From assembly GCA_937872225.1 (NCBI GenBank), contig CALMRZ010000027.1, forward strand, positions 1 to 48,857: DNA of 48,857 nt, written 5' to 3'. The position numbers and the translations under genes are program-made. Positions 35,128 to 43,731 of the stretch are shown here, one piece after another. This DNA is from an uncultured Spirochaetota bacterium. GTDB taxonomy: Bacteria > Spirochaetota > UBA4802 > UBA5550. Every line of letters starts with the position of its first letter. Position 1 is the first letter of the stretch. Below the pieces are notes generated by a model. That model had not been told where the DNA came from. It saw nothing but the letters and a program-made list of their open reading frames with translations, and did no database searches.

Positions 35128-36084
35128 ATGAAAAAATATTTTATTTTTCCGGTCATCATGGTTGTTCTGAAGTCAACCGCATCCTTCGCGTCGGTTGACC
35201 TGAGTATCGGCGGCACCGCCTGGTACGCCTGGTGGAAGCCTGCCTGGTCGGACGCAAAGACGACATCCTTCGTTCTCGCCGGAGAACCGACGGTATTCAG
35301 GGAGAATTCCCGGGATTTCACTATGCCATCGAATGCCATGGCGGGGCCGGTCGTGTCGATCGGGTTCCTGGACAGATGGTCGATCCAATCGGTGTTCGCC
35401 ATGGGAAGGTTCAAGGCCTATTCACAGGGAATGGCGAACAGCATGATGCTGACGGTCCTGGGAGAAATGATGGCCTCCCTTTCGTATAAAAAATATTCCC
35501 GGGACATCCTCAAGTGGGACAGCGATACGTCTATCGCGTGCGCCGTGCACCGGATGGTGAAGATCTTTGCCGGCTTCAAGGCCCAGGGATACCGGTACGA
35601 GGAGCGTCTCGATGATCTCCTTTATCTCGGGAACCTCATGATTATACACAGGGTCCTTACTGATGACGTGAAAGCCTACGGCGGGGGCCTCGGGCTGGGC
35701 ATTACCATTCCACTGGGCGCCGGTTTTTACCTCATGACGAACGTTTCAGGCCTCGCTCTCTGGTCCGTTGAAAAAATAAACATTAACTACAGGAAATCCT
35801 ACACTATCTCCGATGCTGTCGAGCTCCTGCCGGTGTGGCTCAGGAAAGGAAGATATTTTTCATACGGTGGCAGCGCTGCGCTTTCTTTCGCTTATCATAT
35901 CGAAAAAATCAGCACAACGATTTCGCTCGGCGGCAGGTATCAGATCCTGTTCAACCGTCAGCGGAACAATAATATTTTCTTTAACGACGTGGCCATGAAC
36001 ATCATTGACGGGAAATACGATCACTTTTTCGGCATCACCATGTCCGCCATATACACGTTCCATATCGGGAAGAGGGAAGGTTAG
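35128..36084 (+). CDS. Outer-membrane beta-barrel protein, paralogue of the 20659 gene
   Basis: 318 residues from ATG 35128 (GGAGG 11 bases upstream; an upstream GTG at 35107 is less likely). Signal peptide MKKYFIFPVIMVVLKSTASFAS, then amphipathic strands. Shared with 20659: KIFAGFKAQGYRYE against KIFFGPKYQGYQYK; GGGLGLGITIPLGAGFYLM against GGLGVGIGCTLPIAGDFYL; SLGGRYQ against SAGGRLQ. The C-terminus (YDHFFGITMSAIYTFHI GKREG) has a barrel-like last strand plus four residues. A membrane protein follows three bases later. Function unknown. Confidence 0.88.
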   Translation: MKKYFIFPVIMVVLKSTASFASVDLSIGGTAWYAWWKPAWSDAKTTSFVLAGEPTVFRENSRDFTMPSNAMAGPVVSIGFLDRWSIQSVFAMGRFKAYSQGMANSMMLTVLGEMMASLSYKKYSRDILKWDSDTSIACAVHRMVKIFAGFKAQGYRYEERLDDLLYLGNLMIIHRVLTDDVKAYGGGLGLGITIPLGAGFYLMTNVSGLALWSVEKININYRKSYTISDAVELLPVWLRKGRYFSYGGSAALSFAYHIEKISTTISLGGRYQILFNRQRNNNIFFNDVAMNIIDGKYDHFFGITMSAIYTFHIGKREG

Positions 36085-36087
36085 GTC

Positions 36088-36552
36088 GTGACGGGCCGCG
36101 GGTTGAGGCGATTCTTTTTCAGCGACAGGGAATGGTCCGGATACATCTTTATCCTGAAGGCTCTCGCCGCCTACATCGTCCTGGGGGCCGTCCTTACCCT
36201 TGCCCTGACGCATCCGTCAGCCCGGGCCTGCCTTGAATATCTCCCTGATGCCGCCGGCTTCCCCGTCTACGTGATGATCGCGGCGCTCCTCCTCGGCGTA
36301 CCGGCCTTTAACCTGTGCCGAGCCGCGGTGGCGAAGCATAAAGCGAAAAGCAGGGGACTGCCCGCCGTCCTGGCCGTCATCGCGGCATTCGGCGCCTGCG
36401 TCATTATACCACAGTTGTTCCTGCCGCGGCTATTCCCGGTTTTTACTTCGGTCCTTGTGCTTCTCTTTATCAGCTTCTTCTTTCTCTGGGGCGTCTGGTT
36501 TGTCGTTACACGGGTCATTCAGGGCATTCGAAGGTCGCTGAGGAGCAGGTGA
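36088..36552 (+). CDS. Small inner-membrane protein, four predicted TM helices
   Basis: 154 residues from a GTG at 36088, three bases after the barrel gene stop, with GGAAGG upstream. Hydrophobic segments at about 20-42, 58-78, 92-112 and 117-142. Basic ends. No known family recognised. Tight spacing suggests coupled expression with the barrel protein. Confidence 0.75.
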   Translation: MTGRGLRRFFFSDREWSGYIFILKALAAYIVLGAVLTLALTHPSARACLEYLPDAAGFPVYVMIAALLLGVPAFNLCRAAVAKHKAKSRGLPAVLAVIAAFGACVIIPQLFLPRLFPVFTSVLVLLFISFFFLWGVWFVVTRVIQGIRRSLRSR

Positions 36553-36562
36553 AGCCGTCCCT

Positions 36563-36709
36563 TCATTCTTCAGGCTGATTGTTAAACCCGTGCTCTACCC
36601 TGTGCGCCCGGTAGTCGAAATAGGTCTTGAACAGGATCAGCAGCGCGGCCGGCCGAGGGTTCCCATCCGCCGGCGGTCCTGGTCGGTGCTGTATTGTTTT
36701 TTTGACCAT
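36563..36709 (-). pseudogene. Possible remnant of a membrane protein (48 codons)
   Basis: A reading frame from ATG 36709 to TGA 36563 contains PAALLILFKTYFDYRAHRVE then HGFNN at its end, which looks like the C-terminal helix and basic tail of a multi-pass membrane protein. There is no ribosome-binding site and the first half is not hydrophobic, so it is probably a decayed 3' end. Low confidence; no family assigned. Confidence 0.3.
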
Positions 36710-36932
36710 GAACTTGTATCAGCATGATAGACGTAACGCTTTTCATGGATCATGTGCCGTGTTTCGATTGAAACTTTGTCGTCGCGTCTTGAAACATCCG
36801 GTATTTACAGCCCGGGGTGCATTATTAATTGAATTCTTTTTATTTAAGAAGGCGACTTCAATTGGGTCACTAAAGAGTTTTTCATTTGACATCGATGTGT
36901 AATTGGAACACCTTTCATGTGAGCGGGTCCCC

Positions 36933-37781
36933 ATGAAAAAAACACGCCTTGACATCTTCCTTGCCCGGAGCGGACTGTCACCGTCGCGGGAAAAGTCGAA
37001 GCGCGAGATCATGGCCGGGTGGGTGAAGGTGGACGGCGAAACCGTCACGGACCCGGCGAGGCAGGTGGCCGGAACGGAGCGCGTCACCGTGGAAAGGCCC
37101 GGCGGTCTTTACGTGAGCCGCGGGGGGCAGAAGCTCAAGTATGCCCTGGACCGGTTCGGCATCTCCCTCAGGGGAAAGACCGCCGTCGACCTCGGCGCCT
37201 CCACCGGCGGGTTCACCGACTGCATGCTGAAGGAGGGCGCCGCGAAGGTGTTCGCCGTTGACGTGGGTTACGGCCAGCTCGACTACTCCCTGAGGAAAGA
37301 TCCCCGCGTCACGGTCATGGAAAAGACCAACGCCCGGAGCCTGACACGGGAACAGTTCAGCGGGCGGGTCGATTTTGTGACCGCGGACCTGTCCTTCATC
37401 TCCATCATAAAGGTCTTTGACACCATCCGGGACATCTTCGCCCCGGTCGAGGGGGTCATACTGGTGAAGCCCCAGTTCGAGGCGGAACCGGGAGAGCATA
37501 AAAAAGGCGTGGTCCGCAGGAAGGAGATCCATGTTGAGATCCTTTCGCGCGTTGTGGCGGCCCTGGAGGAAAAGGGGATGATCATGAAGGGGATCGCCCC
37601 TTCGCCGGTGACGGGCCCCAAGGGGAACATCGAATTTGTTGTGTATTTTGAATGCGGCACGGGGAACGCCGGCATGACGGAGCCGGCGCGGGACACGGCA
37701 ATTGCCGAAGCGGTGTCCCGTGCCCATGAACAGTTCGGAACCATGGCCGGTAATGACGTTCCCGCCGATGACGAGCGGTGA
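36933..37781 (+). CDS. tlyA: TlyA-family rRNA 2'-O-methyltransferase / hemolysin-like
   Basis: 282 residues from ATG 36933. N-terminal S4 RNA-binding domain (RLDIFLARSGLSPSREKSK... MAGWVKVDGE), then the conserved YVSRGGQKL and a SAM-binding VDLGASTGGFTDCML. TlyA methylates ribose in 16S and 23S rRNA. The last 30 residues are extended and hydrophilic. In many bacteria it is next to dxs; here the 34398-36709 segment lies between. A 223-base AT-rich gap before it shows no strong promoter. Confidence 0.95.
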   Translation: MKKTRLDIFLARSGLSPSREKSKREIMAGWVKVDGETVTDPARQVAGTERVTVERPGGLYVSRGGQKLKYALDRFGISLRGKTAVDLGASTGGFTDCMLKEGAAKVFAVDVGYGQLDYSLRKDPRVTVMEKTNARSLTREQFSGRVDFVTADLSFISIIKVFDTIRDIFAPVEGVILVKPQFEAEPGEHKKGVVRRKEIHVEILSRVVAALEEKGMIMKGIAPSPVTGPKGNIEFVVYFECGTGNAGMTEPARDTAIAEAVSRAHEQFGTMAGNDVPADDER

Positions 37782-37869
37782 TGATAAATAATTCTTGACC
37801 GCGAGGGGAAATCGGGGTATCACCTCCCTGTATTCTAAATCAAAAACTTCGGGCCTGTGACATGCTGTC

Positions 37870-39198
37870 ATGAAACGCGTTATTATATCACTTCTGGGAG
37901 TCTGCTGCATGGTGCTGTCCGCGACGGCGGCGCGCGCCTACAACACCGGCGGGATCATCGTGTGGCCGGTGCCCTTTTATCCGGGGAGCGGCATCGTGCA
38001 GGTGACCGACCTGCAGGCCCTGGCGCTGGAGGCCATGGGCTATCCCGGCGGGGCCCTGTTCAACAAGGTGAAGGTGAAGGTGTACACCCCGGAAGGAGAG
38101 GAGGTCAACTCGGGCATGTTCCCCGGCTACCCCGCGATCTGGAACGGCAGGGACCGCGGCGGCAACCGGGTTGAGCCCGGCATGTATATCATCAAGGTGG
38201 AGTCGGAGGACGTGCGAAGCGGCCTCCACGGCACCAGGACCGTGAAGGTCCTGGCGAACGGGAGGAGCAGGGGGACCTTCACCCGGGGCGGCTTCGTCGG
38301 CGGAAAGTACGTCGCCATGGGCAGGAACGGGGAGGTCACCGCAGACGACGTATACTCCATCTACTGGAACCCGGCGGGCCTGACCGAACTGCGCCATGCC
38401 CAGATCCTGACGGAAAAGGAGATAAAGGAGAAGGCCGAGAAAGGCAGGGTCGATGATATTAACGAAGCGGATCTGATACGGTTCTCCGAGGAGGAGAAGC
38501 GGTTCTCGGTGCAGGTGGCCGCCAGCGGGTCAATGCTGACCTACGGGGCCAGCACCGCCTTTTTCGGCATGGCCATCAACCTCCCCGCGGGGGTCCTCGG
38601 CATTGGCTCCTATACCATGTTTTCCGGGGGCGTGGGCCGGATGGATTATAACGGCGTGAGGACCGGCACCCTTGACTACCTGGCCACCGCCGGCTACATT
38701 TCCTACGGGGTTTCCCTGGGTGTCACGTCCCTGGGTTTCAGCGTCAAGGCGCTGTACGAGAAGATCGGGAACGATTATTACCTGGGGTGCGGCACCGATA
38801 TCGGCACCCAGGTCTATCTCCTTCCCTTCCTCAAGATCGGCCTTATGGTGCAGGACCTGGGCACCGGCATGTACCCCATGGTGAAGAGGGCGGGCATCGA
38901 CCAGTCATACGCCTTCGCCTATCCGACCCTGAAGCTGGGCATTGCCGTCATAACCAACCGGAACTTCACCCTGGCGGTGAGCGGCTACAAGAAGCTTGAC
39001 GTGAAGACCTTCGGCTACAGCGTCGGGGCCCAGTATGACATCATGAAATGGGCGTCGATCCACATAGGCCTGAAGGACCTCGTTTTTTCCGCGGGCCTGA
39101 CCTTCCACGTGGTGCGGTTTGACGTCTCCTACGCCTTCACCATGGACACGGTCACCAAGGGCTTCAACCATATCGCTTCCGCCACGGTCATGTTCTGA
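37870..39198 (+). CDS. FlgD-like Ig domain fused to PorV/UPF0164-type outer-membrane barrel
   Basis: 442 residues. Signal peptide MKRVIISLLGVCCMVLSATAARA. Residues about 30-130 form a FlgD-type Ig-like domain (KVKVYTPEGEEV, IWNGRDRGGNRVEPGMYIIKVES), the sort of 4-strand module used to bind other envelope proteins. From about residue 135 the sequence is a PorV/UPF0164-like beta barrel (SIYWNPAGLTEL is its hallmark), ending in ATVMF. The domain order is unusual. It is upstream of folP by six bases and belongs to the tlyA-to-pdxJ run. Likely outer membrane; function unknown. Confidence 0.85.
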   Translation: MKRVIISLLGVCCMVLSATAARAYNTGGIIVWPVPFYPGSGIVQVTDLQALALEAMGYPGGALFNKVKVKVYTPEGEEVNSGMFPGYPAIWNGRDRGGNRVEPGMYIIKVESEDVRSGLHGTRTVKVLANGRSRGTFTRGGFVGGKYVAMGRNGEVTADDVYSIYWNPAGLTELRHAQILTEKEIKEKAEKGRVDDINEADLIRFSEEEKRFSVQVAASGSMLTYGASTAFFGMAINLPAGVLGIGSYTMFSGGVGRMDYNGVRTGTLDYLATAGYISYGVSLGVTSLGFSVKALYEKIGNDYYLGCGTDIGTQVYLLPFLKIGLMVQDLGTGMYPMVKRAGIDQSYAFAYPTLKLGIAVITNRNFTLAVSGYKKLDVKTFGYSVGAQYDIMKWASIHIGLKDLVFSAGLTFHVVRFDVSYAFTMDTVTKGFNHIASATVMF

Positions 39199-39204
39199 GG
39201 CGCC

Positions 39205-40002
39205 ATGGACCGCGCAAGGATAATGGGCATAGTGAACGTCACGCCCGATTCATTTTACGACGGCGGCAGATACGCCGACGCCGGCCGGGCGGCCGAGCGG
39301 GCCTTCCTCCTGCGCGACGAGGGAGCGGACATCATCGATGTCGGCGGCGAATCGAGCCGTCCCGGCGCGAAGCCGGTATCGGCATGGGAGGAGATCGACC
39401 GGGTGTGCCCCGTCATCGAGAGGATCGCCGCCGGCATCGGCGTCCCGATTTCGGTCGACACGACCAAGTCCGCGGTGGCCCGTGCGGCCCTCGGGGCCGG
39501 GGCTTCCATCATAAACGACATCAGCGGCCTCTCCTTTGACGACGACATGGCCGCGGTCGCGGCGGAATCCGGCGCCTCCCTGGTTCTGATGCACATCCAG
39601 GGCACGCCGGAGACGATGCAGCGCGATCCGCGCTACGGCGACCTTGTCGGGGAGATAGGCGGCTTTCTGGCCGCGGCGGCGGAGAAGGCCGTCGCGCGCG
39701 GCGTCGGCCGGGAAAAAATTATCGTTGATCCGGGCATCGGTTTCGGAAAAACGCTTGAGGATAATTACCGGATAATAAAGAATCTCCATGAGTTCAGGAA
39801 GCTCGGCTTTCCGGTCCTCGTGGGGCTGTCGCGCAAGTCCCTCATCGGGAAGCTCTACCGGGGCGACGAGGACCGCCTGCCGGCGACCATCGCCCTGAAC
39901 GCGGCATCGGTGCTGAACGGGGCGGACATCATCAGGGTCCATGACGTGAAAGAGCACCGGCTGGCCCTTGAAGCCATCGAAATGCTGAAGAGGATATCGT
40001 AG
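39205..40002 (+). CDS. folP: Dihydropteroate synthase
   Basis: 265 residues. It joins p-aminobenzoate to dihydropterin pyrophosphate in folate synthesis. Motifs: NVTPDSFYDGG (residues 10-20), DVGGESSRPGA, SVDTTKSAVA, IIVDPGIGFGKTLEDN and GLSRKSLIG. Starts six bases after the barrel stop; the next gene cdaA starts five bases after its stop. folP beside cdaA is a common layout in spirochaetes and Firmicutes. Confidence 0.97.
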   Translation: MDRARIMGIVNVTPDSFYDGGRYADAGRAAERAFLLRDEGADIIDVGGESSRPGAKPVSAWEEIDRVCPVIERIAAGIGVPISVDTTKSAVARAALGAGASIINDISGLSFDDDMAAVAAESGASLVLMHIQGTPETMQRDPRYGDLVGEIGGFLAAAAEKAVARGVGREKIIVDPGIGFGKTLEDNYRIIKNLHEFRKLGFPVLVGLSRKSLIGKLYRGDEDRLPATIALNAASVLNGADIIRVHDVKEHRLALEAIEMLKRIS

Positions 40003-40006
40003 CGCA

Positions 40007-40834
40007 ATGATAGAATTGGCAAACAGCGTGACACAGTATCTCAGGATATTCTGGGAATATTTCCGGAACGTGATCGATATCGTCCTGGTGGCGTTCATCT
40101 TCTACCTGGTGTACCGCTTCCTGGCCAACACCCGCGCCATCCAGCTCCTCAAGGGAGTCATGATCATCATCATCGTGGCGATACTGGCCAAGTTCCTCCA
40201 CTTCGACACCCTGGACTGGCTCATCACGAACATTGCCTCGTCGGTGGTGATCGCGGTCATCATCCTGTTCCAGCCGGAGCTGCGGCGCCTCATCACGCAG
40301 TTCGGCCAGCGGAACTGGCTTGCCACCGAGGCGGGGAAGGAGCCCTTCCCCCTGGACGAGCTGGTCAACGCCGTGGTGTCGATGTCGGAGGAAAAGATCG
40401 GCTCCCTCATCGTCATCGAGCGGAACACGGGCCTCAGGAGCTATGCCGAAACCGGCGTCCTGGTCAACGCGGACATATCGGAGGAATTCATCCGCACCGT
40501 TTTTTTTCCGCTGACGCCGCTTCATGACGGGGCCATCATCATACAGGAGGGGCGGATAACGGCCGCGGCCTGCTACCTCCCGCTGAGCGATTCGAAGCAG
40601 CTGAAGAAGCAGCACGGCGCCCGCCACCGGGCCGCCCTGGGCATTGCCGAGGAGTCGGACGCCCTGGTGCTCCTCACTTCAGAGGAGACCGGCAGCATCT
40701 GCATCATGGTCAACGGCAGGCTCTTCTCCCGGGTACGTGCGCAGGACCTGAAGAACATGATCCTCTTCTTCATGAACCCGAAAACGGCGTACGAGGAACG
40801 CTTCCGCGTGCCGACACGGAAGGGCGCGGAGTGA
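40007..40834 (+). CDS. cdaA: Diadenylate cyclase CdaA
   Basis: 275 residues. Three N-terminal TM helices (about 22-40, 46-63, 76-92), then a DisA_N domain with both catalytic motifs intact, DGA (174-176) and RHR (206-208). It makes cyclic di-AMP from two ATP, a messenger that in other bacteria controls potassium uptake and cell-wall balance. The YbbR-domain gene follows by four bases; YbbR (CdaR) regulates CdaA in Firmicutes. No c-di-AMP phosphodiesterase (GdpP/PgpH) is in the window. Confidence 0.97.
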   Translation: MIELANSVTQYLRIFWEYFRNVIDIVLVAFIFYLVYRFLANTRAIQLLKGVMIIIIVAILAKFLHFDTLDWLITNIASSVVIAVIILFQPELRRLITQFGQRNWLATEAGKEPFPLDELVNAVVSMSEEKIGSLIVIERNTGLRSYAETGVLVNADISEEFIRTVFFPLTPLHDGAIIIQEGRITAAACYLPLSDSKQLKKQHGARHRAALGIAEESDALVLLTSEETGSICIMVNGRLFSRVRAQDLKNMILFFMNPKTAYEERFRVPTRKGAE

Positions 40835-40838
40835 TTTT

Positions 40839-41819
40839 ATGAAAGTTATAAAAGAAAGAATCATGTTTGTCGTTCGGGAGCGGGACTTCCTGGCAAAGGG
40901 CGTGTGCCTTCTCCTGGCGGTGATCCTGTGGGCCTTCATCATCAGCGGCAAGACGGAAAAACTCCGCTACAAGGTCCCCCTCGCCATCAAGAACCTCCCG
41001 GCGAACATGGCCGTGTCTGGCCTTTCCGGCAGGTCGGCGGTGGTCATCCTCGAGGGGAAGAAGGAGGAGCTGAAAAGCGTCAATATCAAGAACATACGGG
41101 CCACCGTCGATCTCGAGAAAGCCAGCCTTGGCGGGCCCCGGGACTATCCCGTGCAGGTGGAGAAGCAGGAGGTCCCCGAGGACATCTCCATATCGCTCGT
41201 CGACCGCGAGGTGACCCTGACCGTCGAGAAGAAGGAATACCGGTGGGTCAGGGTCGTCCCCCTCATCACCGGCGAGGTCGGCAAGGGGAAGATAATCATA
41301 GACAAACAGGTGGTGCCCGAGCAGGTCATGATATCCGGACCGCGGTCGGTCATCAATGATATCGATTCGATAGAAACCGAAGAGGTATCGGTGGAAAACG
41401 AGACCGGGGAGATGAAGCGGCAGGTGGGGCTGGATGCCGAAAAGTACAAGGACATCTCGTTCAGCGAAAAGAACTTCACCGTCAGGGTACTGGTCACCGA
41501 CCTGAAGGACCTGGAGGTGATCACGGTGCCGGTGGTCGTTAAGAACGTCCCCCGGGAGTACGATTATGAAGTAAAAGACCGGGAGGTCGAGGTGTATATC
41601 CGCCTTGCGGAAAAACAGCCGGTGGCCCCCGGCGACATCGAGGCCTTTGTCGACGCCGGGAAGGTAAACGCCAGGTTCCTCCTGGCGAAAGAGCGGAAGG
41701 ACACGGTGGTGAAAGAACTGCCCGTCGCGGTGGCGGGAAAGAACATGAACGCGACAGATATCATCTCGGTCATGCCGAAAAAGGTCATGGTGAAGATAAC
41801 GCATAAACAGAACATGTAA
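40839..41819 (+). CDS. YbbR-domain membrane protein (CdaR-like)
   Basis: 326 residues. One N-terminal TM helix (about 20-38), then three or four YbbR repeats, extended beta domains outside the membrane (KVPLAIKNLPANMAVSGLSGRSAVVIL, VRVVPLITGEVGKGK, ITVPVVVKNVPREYDYEVKD). In Firmicutes the YbbR protein binds CdaA and tunes its activity. Four bases after cdaA, so coupled. Shorter than some CdaR forms (about 480) but complete. Confidence 0.92.
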   Translation: MKVIKERIMFVVRERDFLAKGVCLLLAVILWAFIISGKTEKLRYKVPLAIKNLPANMAVSGLSGRSAVVILEGKKEELKSVNIKNIRATVDLEKASLGGPRDYPVQVEKQEVPEDISISLVDREVTLTVEKKEYRWVRVVPLITGEVGKGKIIIDKQVVPEQVMISGPRSVINDIDSIETEEVSVENETGEMKRQVGLDAEKYKDISFSEKNFTVRVLVTDLKDLEVITVPVVVKNVPREYDYEVKDREVEVYIRLAEKQPVAPGDIEAFVDAGKVNARFLLAKERKDTVVKELPVAVAGKNMNATDIISVMPKKVMVKITHKQNM

Positions 41820-41833
41820 GGGCACGGAAGACC

Positions 41834-42586
41834 ATGGGGAAGGTTAAACTCTGCGTGAATATCGATCATATAGCGACGGTCCGCGAGGCCCGGGGGACTT
41901 CATACCCGGACCCCCTGGAAGGGGCGCGGCTCTGCGAGGAAAGCGGCGCCCACGGCATCACCGTGCACCTGCGCGAGGACCGGCGCCATATCCAGGACCG
42001 GGACGTGGTGGCCCTCAAGGACATAGTGAAGGGCACGTATAACCTTGAAATGGCCCTCTCCGATGAGATCACGGCCATCGCCCTCAGGGTAAAGCCGCAC
42101 CAGGTGACCCTGGTGCCGGAAAAGCGCGAAGAGGTGACCACCGAAGGCGGCCTTGACGTGGCCGGGAGCTTCGAGCGGATAAAAACCGCGGTCAAAAAAT
42201 TCCACGATGCTGGCATCATCGTCTCCCTCTTCGTCGAGCCGGAAGAGGACGTCGTGTACCGTTCGAAGGAGACCGGCGCCGATTATATCGAGATCCATAC
42301 CGGGGCCTATTGCGTCGCGGCGGACGCCTTCGGCGGGGACCTGTACCGGGAGATGCCGGCCGACGTGAAGGGCGAGCTTGAGCGCATCTACCGCGCCGCG
42401 GAATATGCAGTCGAAATCGGCATCGGCGTCAACGCCGGGCACGGCCTGAACCGCTACAACCTGGGGCCCGTCCTGGCGGCGCGGGGCCTCGACGAGCTGA
42501 ATATCGGACATTCCATTATCGCGCGCTCCATATTCGTGGGGCTCCCGGGGGCCGTGAAAGAGCTGCTTGACATAATTTCGCGGTAG
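41834..42586 (+). CDS. pdxJ: Pyridoxine 5'-phosphate synthase
   Basis: 250 residues, normal. It condenses 1-deoxyxylulose 5-phosphate and 3-amino-2-oxopropyl phosphate to pyridoxine 5'-phosphate. Motifs NIDHIATVREARGTSYPDP, HLREDRRHIQDRD and NAGHGLNRYN are intact. pdxJ shares 1-deoxyxylulose 5-phosphate with dxs, encoded 7 kb upstream. Starts 14 bases after the YbbR gene. Confidence 0.97.
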   Translation: MGKVKLCVNIDHIATVREARGTSYPDPLEGARLCEESGAHGITVHLREDRRHIQDRDVVALKDIVKGTYNLEMALSDEITAIALRVKPHQVTLVPEKREEVTTEGGLDVAGSFERIKTAVKKFHDAGIIVSLFVEPEEDVVYRSKETGADYIEIHTGAYCVAADAFGGDLYREMPADVKGELERIYRAAEYAVEIGIGVNAGHGLNRYNLGPVLAARGLDELNIGHSIIARSIFVGLPGAVKELLDIISR

Positions 42587-42636
42587 GTTTCGAATGGCCC
42601 CCGCAGTGAAGGAACGACTTTCTGGAGTTATGCTTG

Positions 42637-42855
42637 ATGTTTGCACAGTTGCTGAAAATCATCTTTATCGCGATAATCATATACGCGCTCGTAAGCCTGG
42701 TGCGGTTCCTGGTCGGGATCGGAAGGGCCGTAAACGTCGAGCGCGCCAAGGCTGAGGAGCAGGCGCGGCGGAATGTCCGCGAAGACGGCCCCCGGATGAG
42801 GCGGGACGGCAGGGGGACCATCGAGCTTGACAAGGACCAGTACAAGGTGGAATAA
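42637..42855 (+). CDS. Small single-TM protein
   Basis: 72 residues from ATG 42637 (GGAG at 42624-42627). One TM helix (about 5-24) followed by a strongly charged tail rich in Arg, Glu and Asp (VERAKAEEQARRNVREDGPRM), as in small membrane proteins that bind other envelope or cytoplasmic partners. Family not recognised. In the pdxJ run, 50 bases after pdxJ. Confidence 0.7.
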   Translation: MFAQLLKIIFIAIIIYALVSLVRFLVGIGRAVNVERAKAEEQARRNVREDGPRMRRDGRGTIELDKDQYKVE

Positions 42856-42874
42856 TCTATACAGGATGTTGATT

Positions 42875-43288
42875 ATGAAGATACGCCGGCTCGCCCGCAT
42901 GGCCGTTTTCCTGGCCGTCGTCCTCGGGGCGGTTTCCTGCTCCATGGAGGGTACCTTCGGGTTCAAGAAATTCGGCCAGGACACCTACCATAAGTTTGAA
43001 GGGACGCCGGAGTTCGCCTCGGACGAACCCGTCGGCTGGGCCTTCGTGTTCAAAAAGAAATACGGTGAGCGCGTCATCGGCATCGTGTACCAGAAGAAGG
43101 AGCTGGTATGGGTGGAAGTCTTCACCAGGTCTGCCAGGATCGACAACTTCAACAAGGTCGTTTATGGAACCATCAAGGACCTGGAGCCCGGGCAATACCG
43201 GATCGTTATAACGGAGCTCGAAAAGGACAACAAGCTCATCGACAGCAAGGATTTTATAATTTACGAGAAAGAAACCGACGAGGAGTAG
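42875..43288 (+). CDS. Small lipoprotein, unknown function
   Basis: 137 residues from ATG 42875 (an ATG at 42866 in the same frame is an alternative). Signal with Cys20 in GAVSC. The mature domain is a short beta-rich fold (KFEGTPEFASDEPVGWAFVFKKKYGERVIGIVYQKKELVWVEVFTR..., IRVVITELEK...) with no known family. Last gene of the plus-strand run; four bases before the convergent small membrane gene. Confidence 0.75.
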   Translation: MKIRRLARMAVFLAVVLGAVSCSMEGTFGFKKFGQDTYHKFEGTPEFASDEPVGWAFVFKKKYGERVIGIVYQKKELVWVEVFTRSARIDNFNKVVYGTIKDLEPGQYRIVITELEKDNKLIDSKDFIIYEKETDEE

Positions 43289-43292
43289 CTGC

Positions 43293-43559
43293 CTATCGGC
43301 CGCCCCTTGTGTTTTTCTGCCTGCCTGACTTTATCTCATCAAGCTTTCCATTCATGTGCTGTATCGCTTCCTGTTTCGTGCGGGGAACTTTCTGCCCCGT
43401 GTAGACCAGGTAGGCAGCGTAGAGCACCAGGAGCGCCAGGAAGAACACGGCGACCTTGACGAGTTTTTTCACGACGGAGAGAACGATCACGATGCTGATT
43501 ATCACCGCGATGATGAGGATGATCTTGTGGGTTACCAGGAACGTTATTATGCTTTCCAT
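43293..43559 (-). CDS. Small membrane protein just downstream of the tRNA pair
   Basis: 88 residues from ATG 43559. Two hydrophobic segments (about 4-30 and 34-55), then a basic tail (RTKQEAIQHMNGKLDEIKSGRQKN). Family unknown. Only 19 bases separate its ATG from the 3' end of the elongator tRNA-Met on the same strand, and there is no Shine-Dalgarno sequence. It is probably cotranscribed with the tRNAs and translated from a leaderless or nearly leaderless message after tRNA processing (inference). Confidence 0.7.
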   Translation of the reverse strand: MESIITFLVTHKIILIIAVIISIVIVLSVVKKLVKVAVFFLALLVLYAAYLVYTGQKVPRTKQEAIQHMNGKLDEIKSGRQKNTRGGR

Positions 43560-43578
43560 ACGCGGCGGCAAAAATGAT

Positions 43579-43652
43579 TAGCGAGGGAGGGATTCGAACC
43601 CTCTACGCCGCGGGTATGAGCCGCGTGCTCTAACCAGCTGAGCTACCTCGCC
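43579..43652 (-). tRNA. tRNA-Met(CAT), elongator
   Basis: 74 bases on the minus strand, cloverleaf complete: acceptor GGCGAGG with CCTCGCT (one G-U at the end), D arm GCTC...GAGC, anticodon stem CGCGG/CCGCG with loop CTCATAC (CAT), T arm GAGGG/CCCTC with TTCGAAT. The CCA is not encoded. The lack of initiator features makes it elongator Met; tRNA-Ile with modified CAT is less likely. Confidence 0.95.
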
Positions 43653-43658
43653 ATTGAT

Positions 43659-43731
<73 letters not shown>

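Noticed and set aside
36627-36902. 91-codon plus-strand frame before tlyA
   Set aside because: No ribosome-binding site or domain; part of the gap with a minus-strand remnant.
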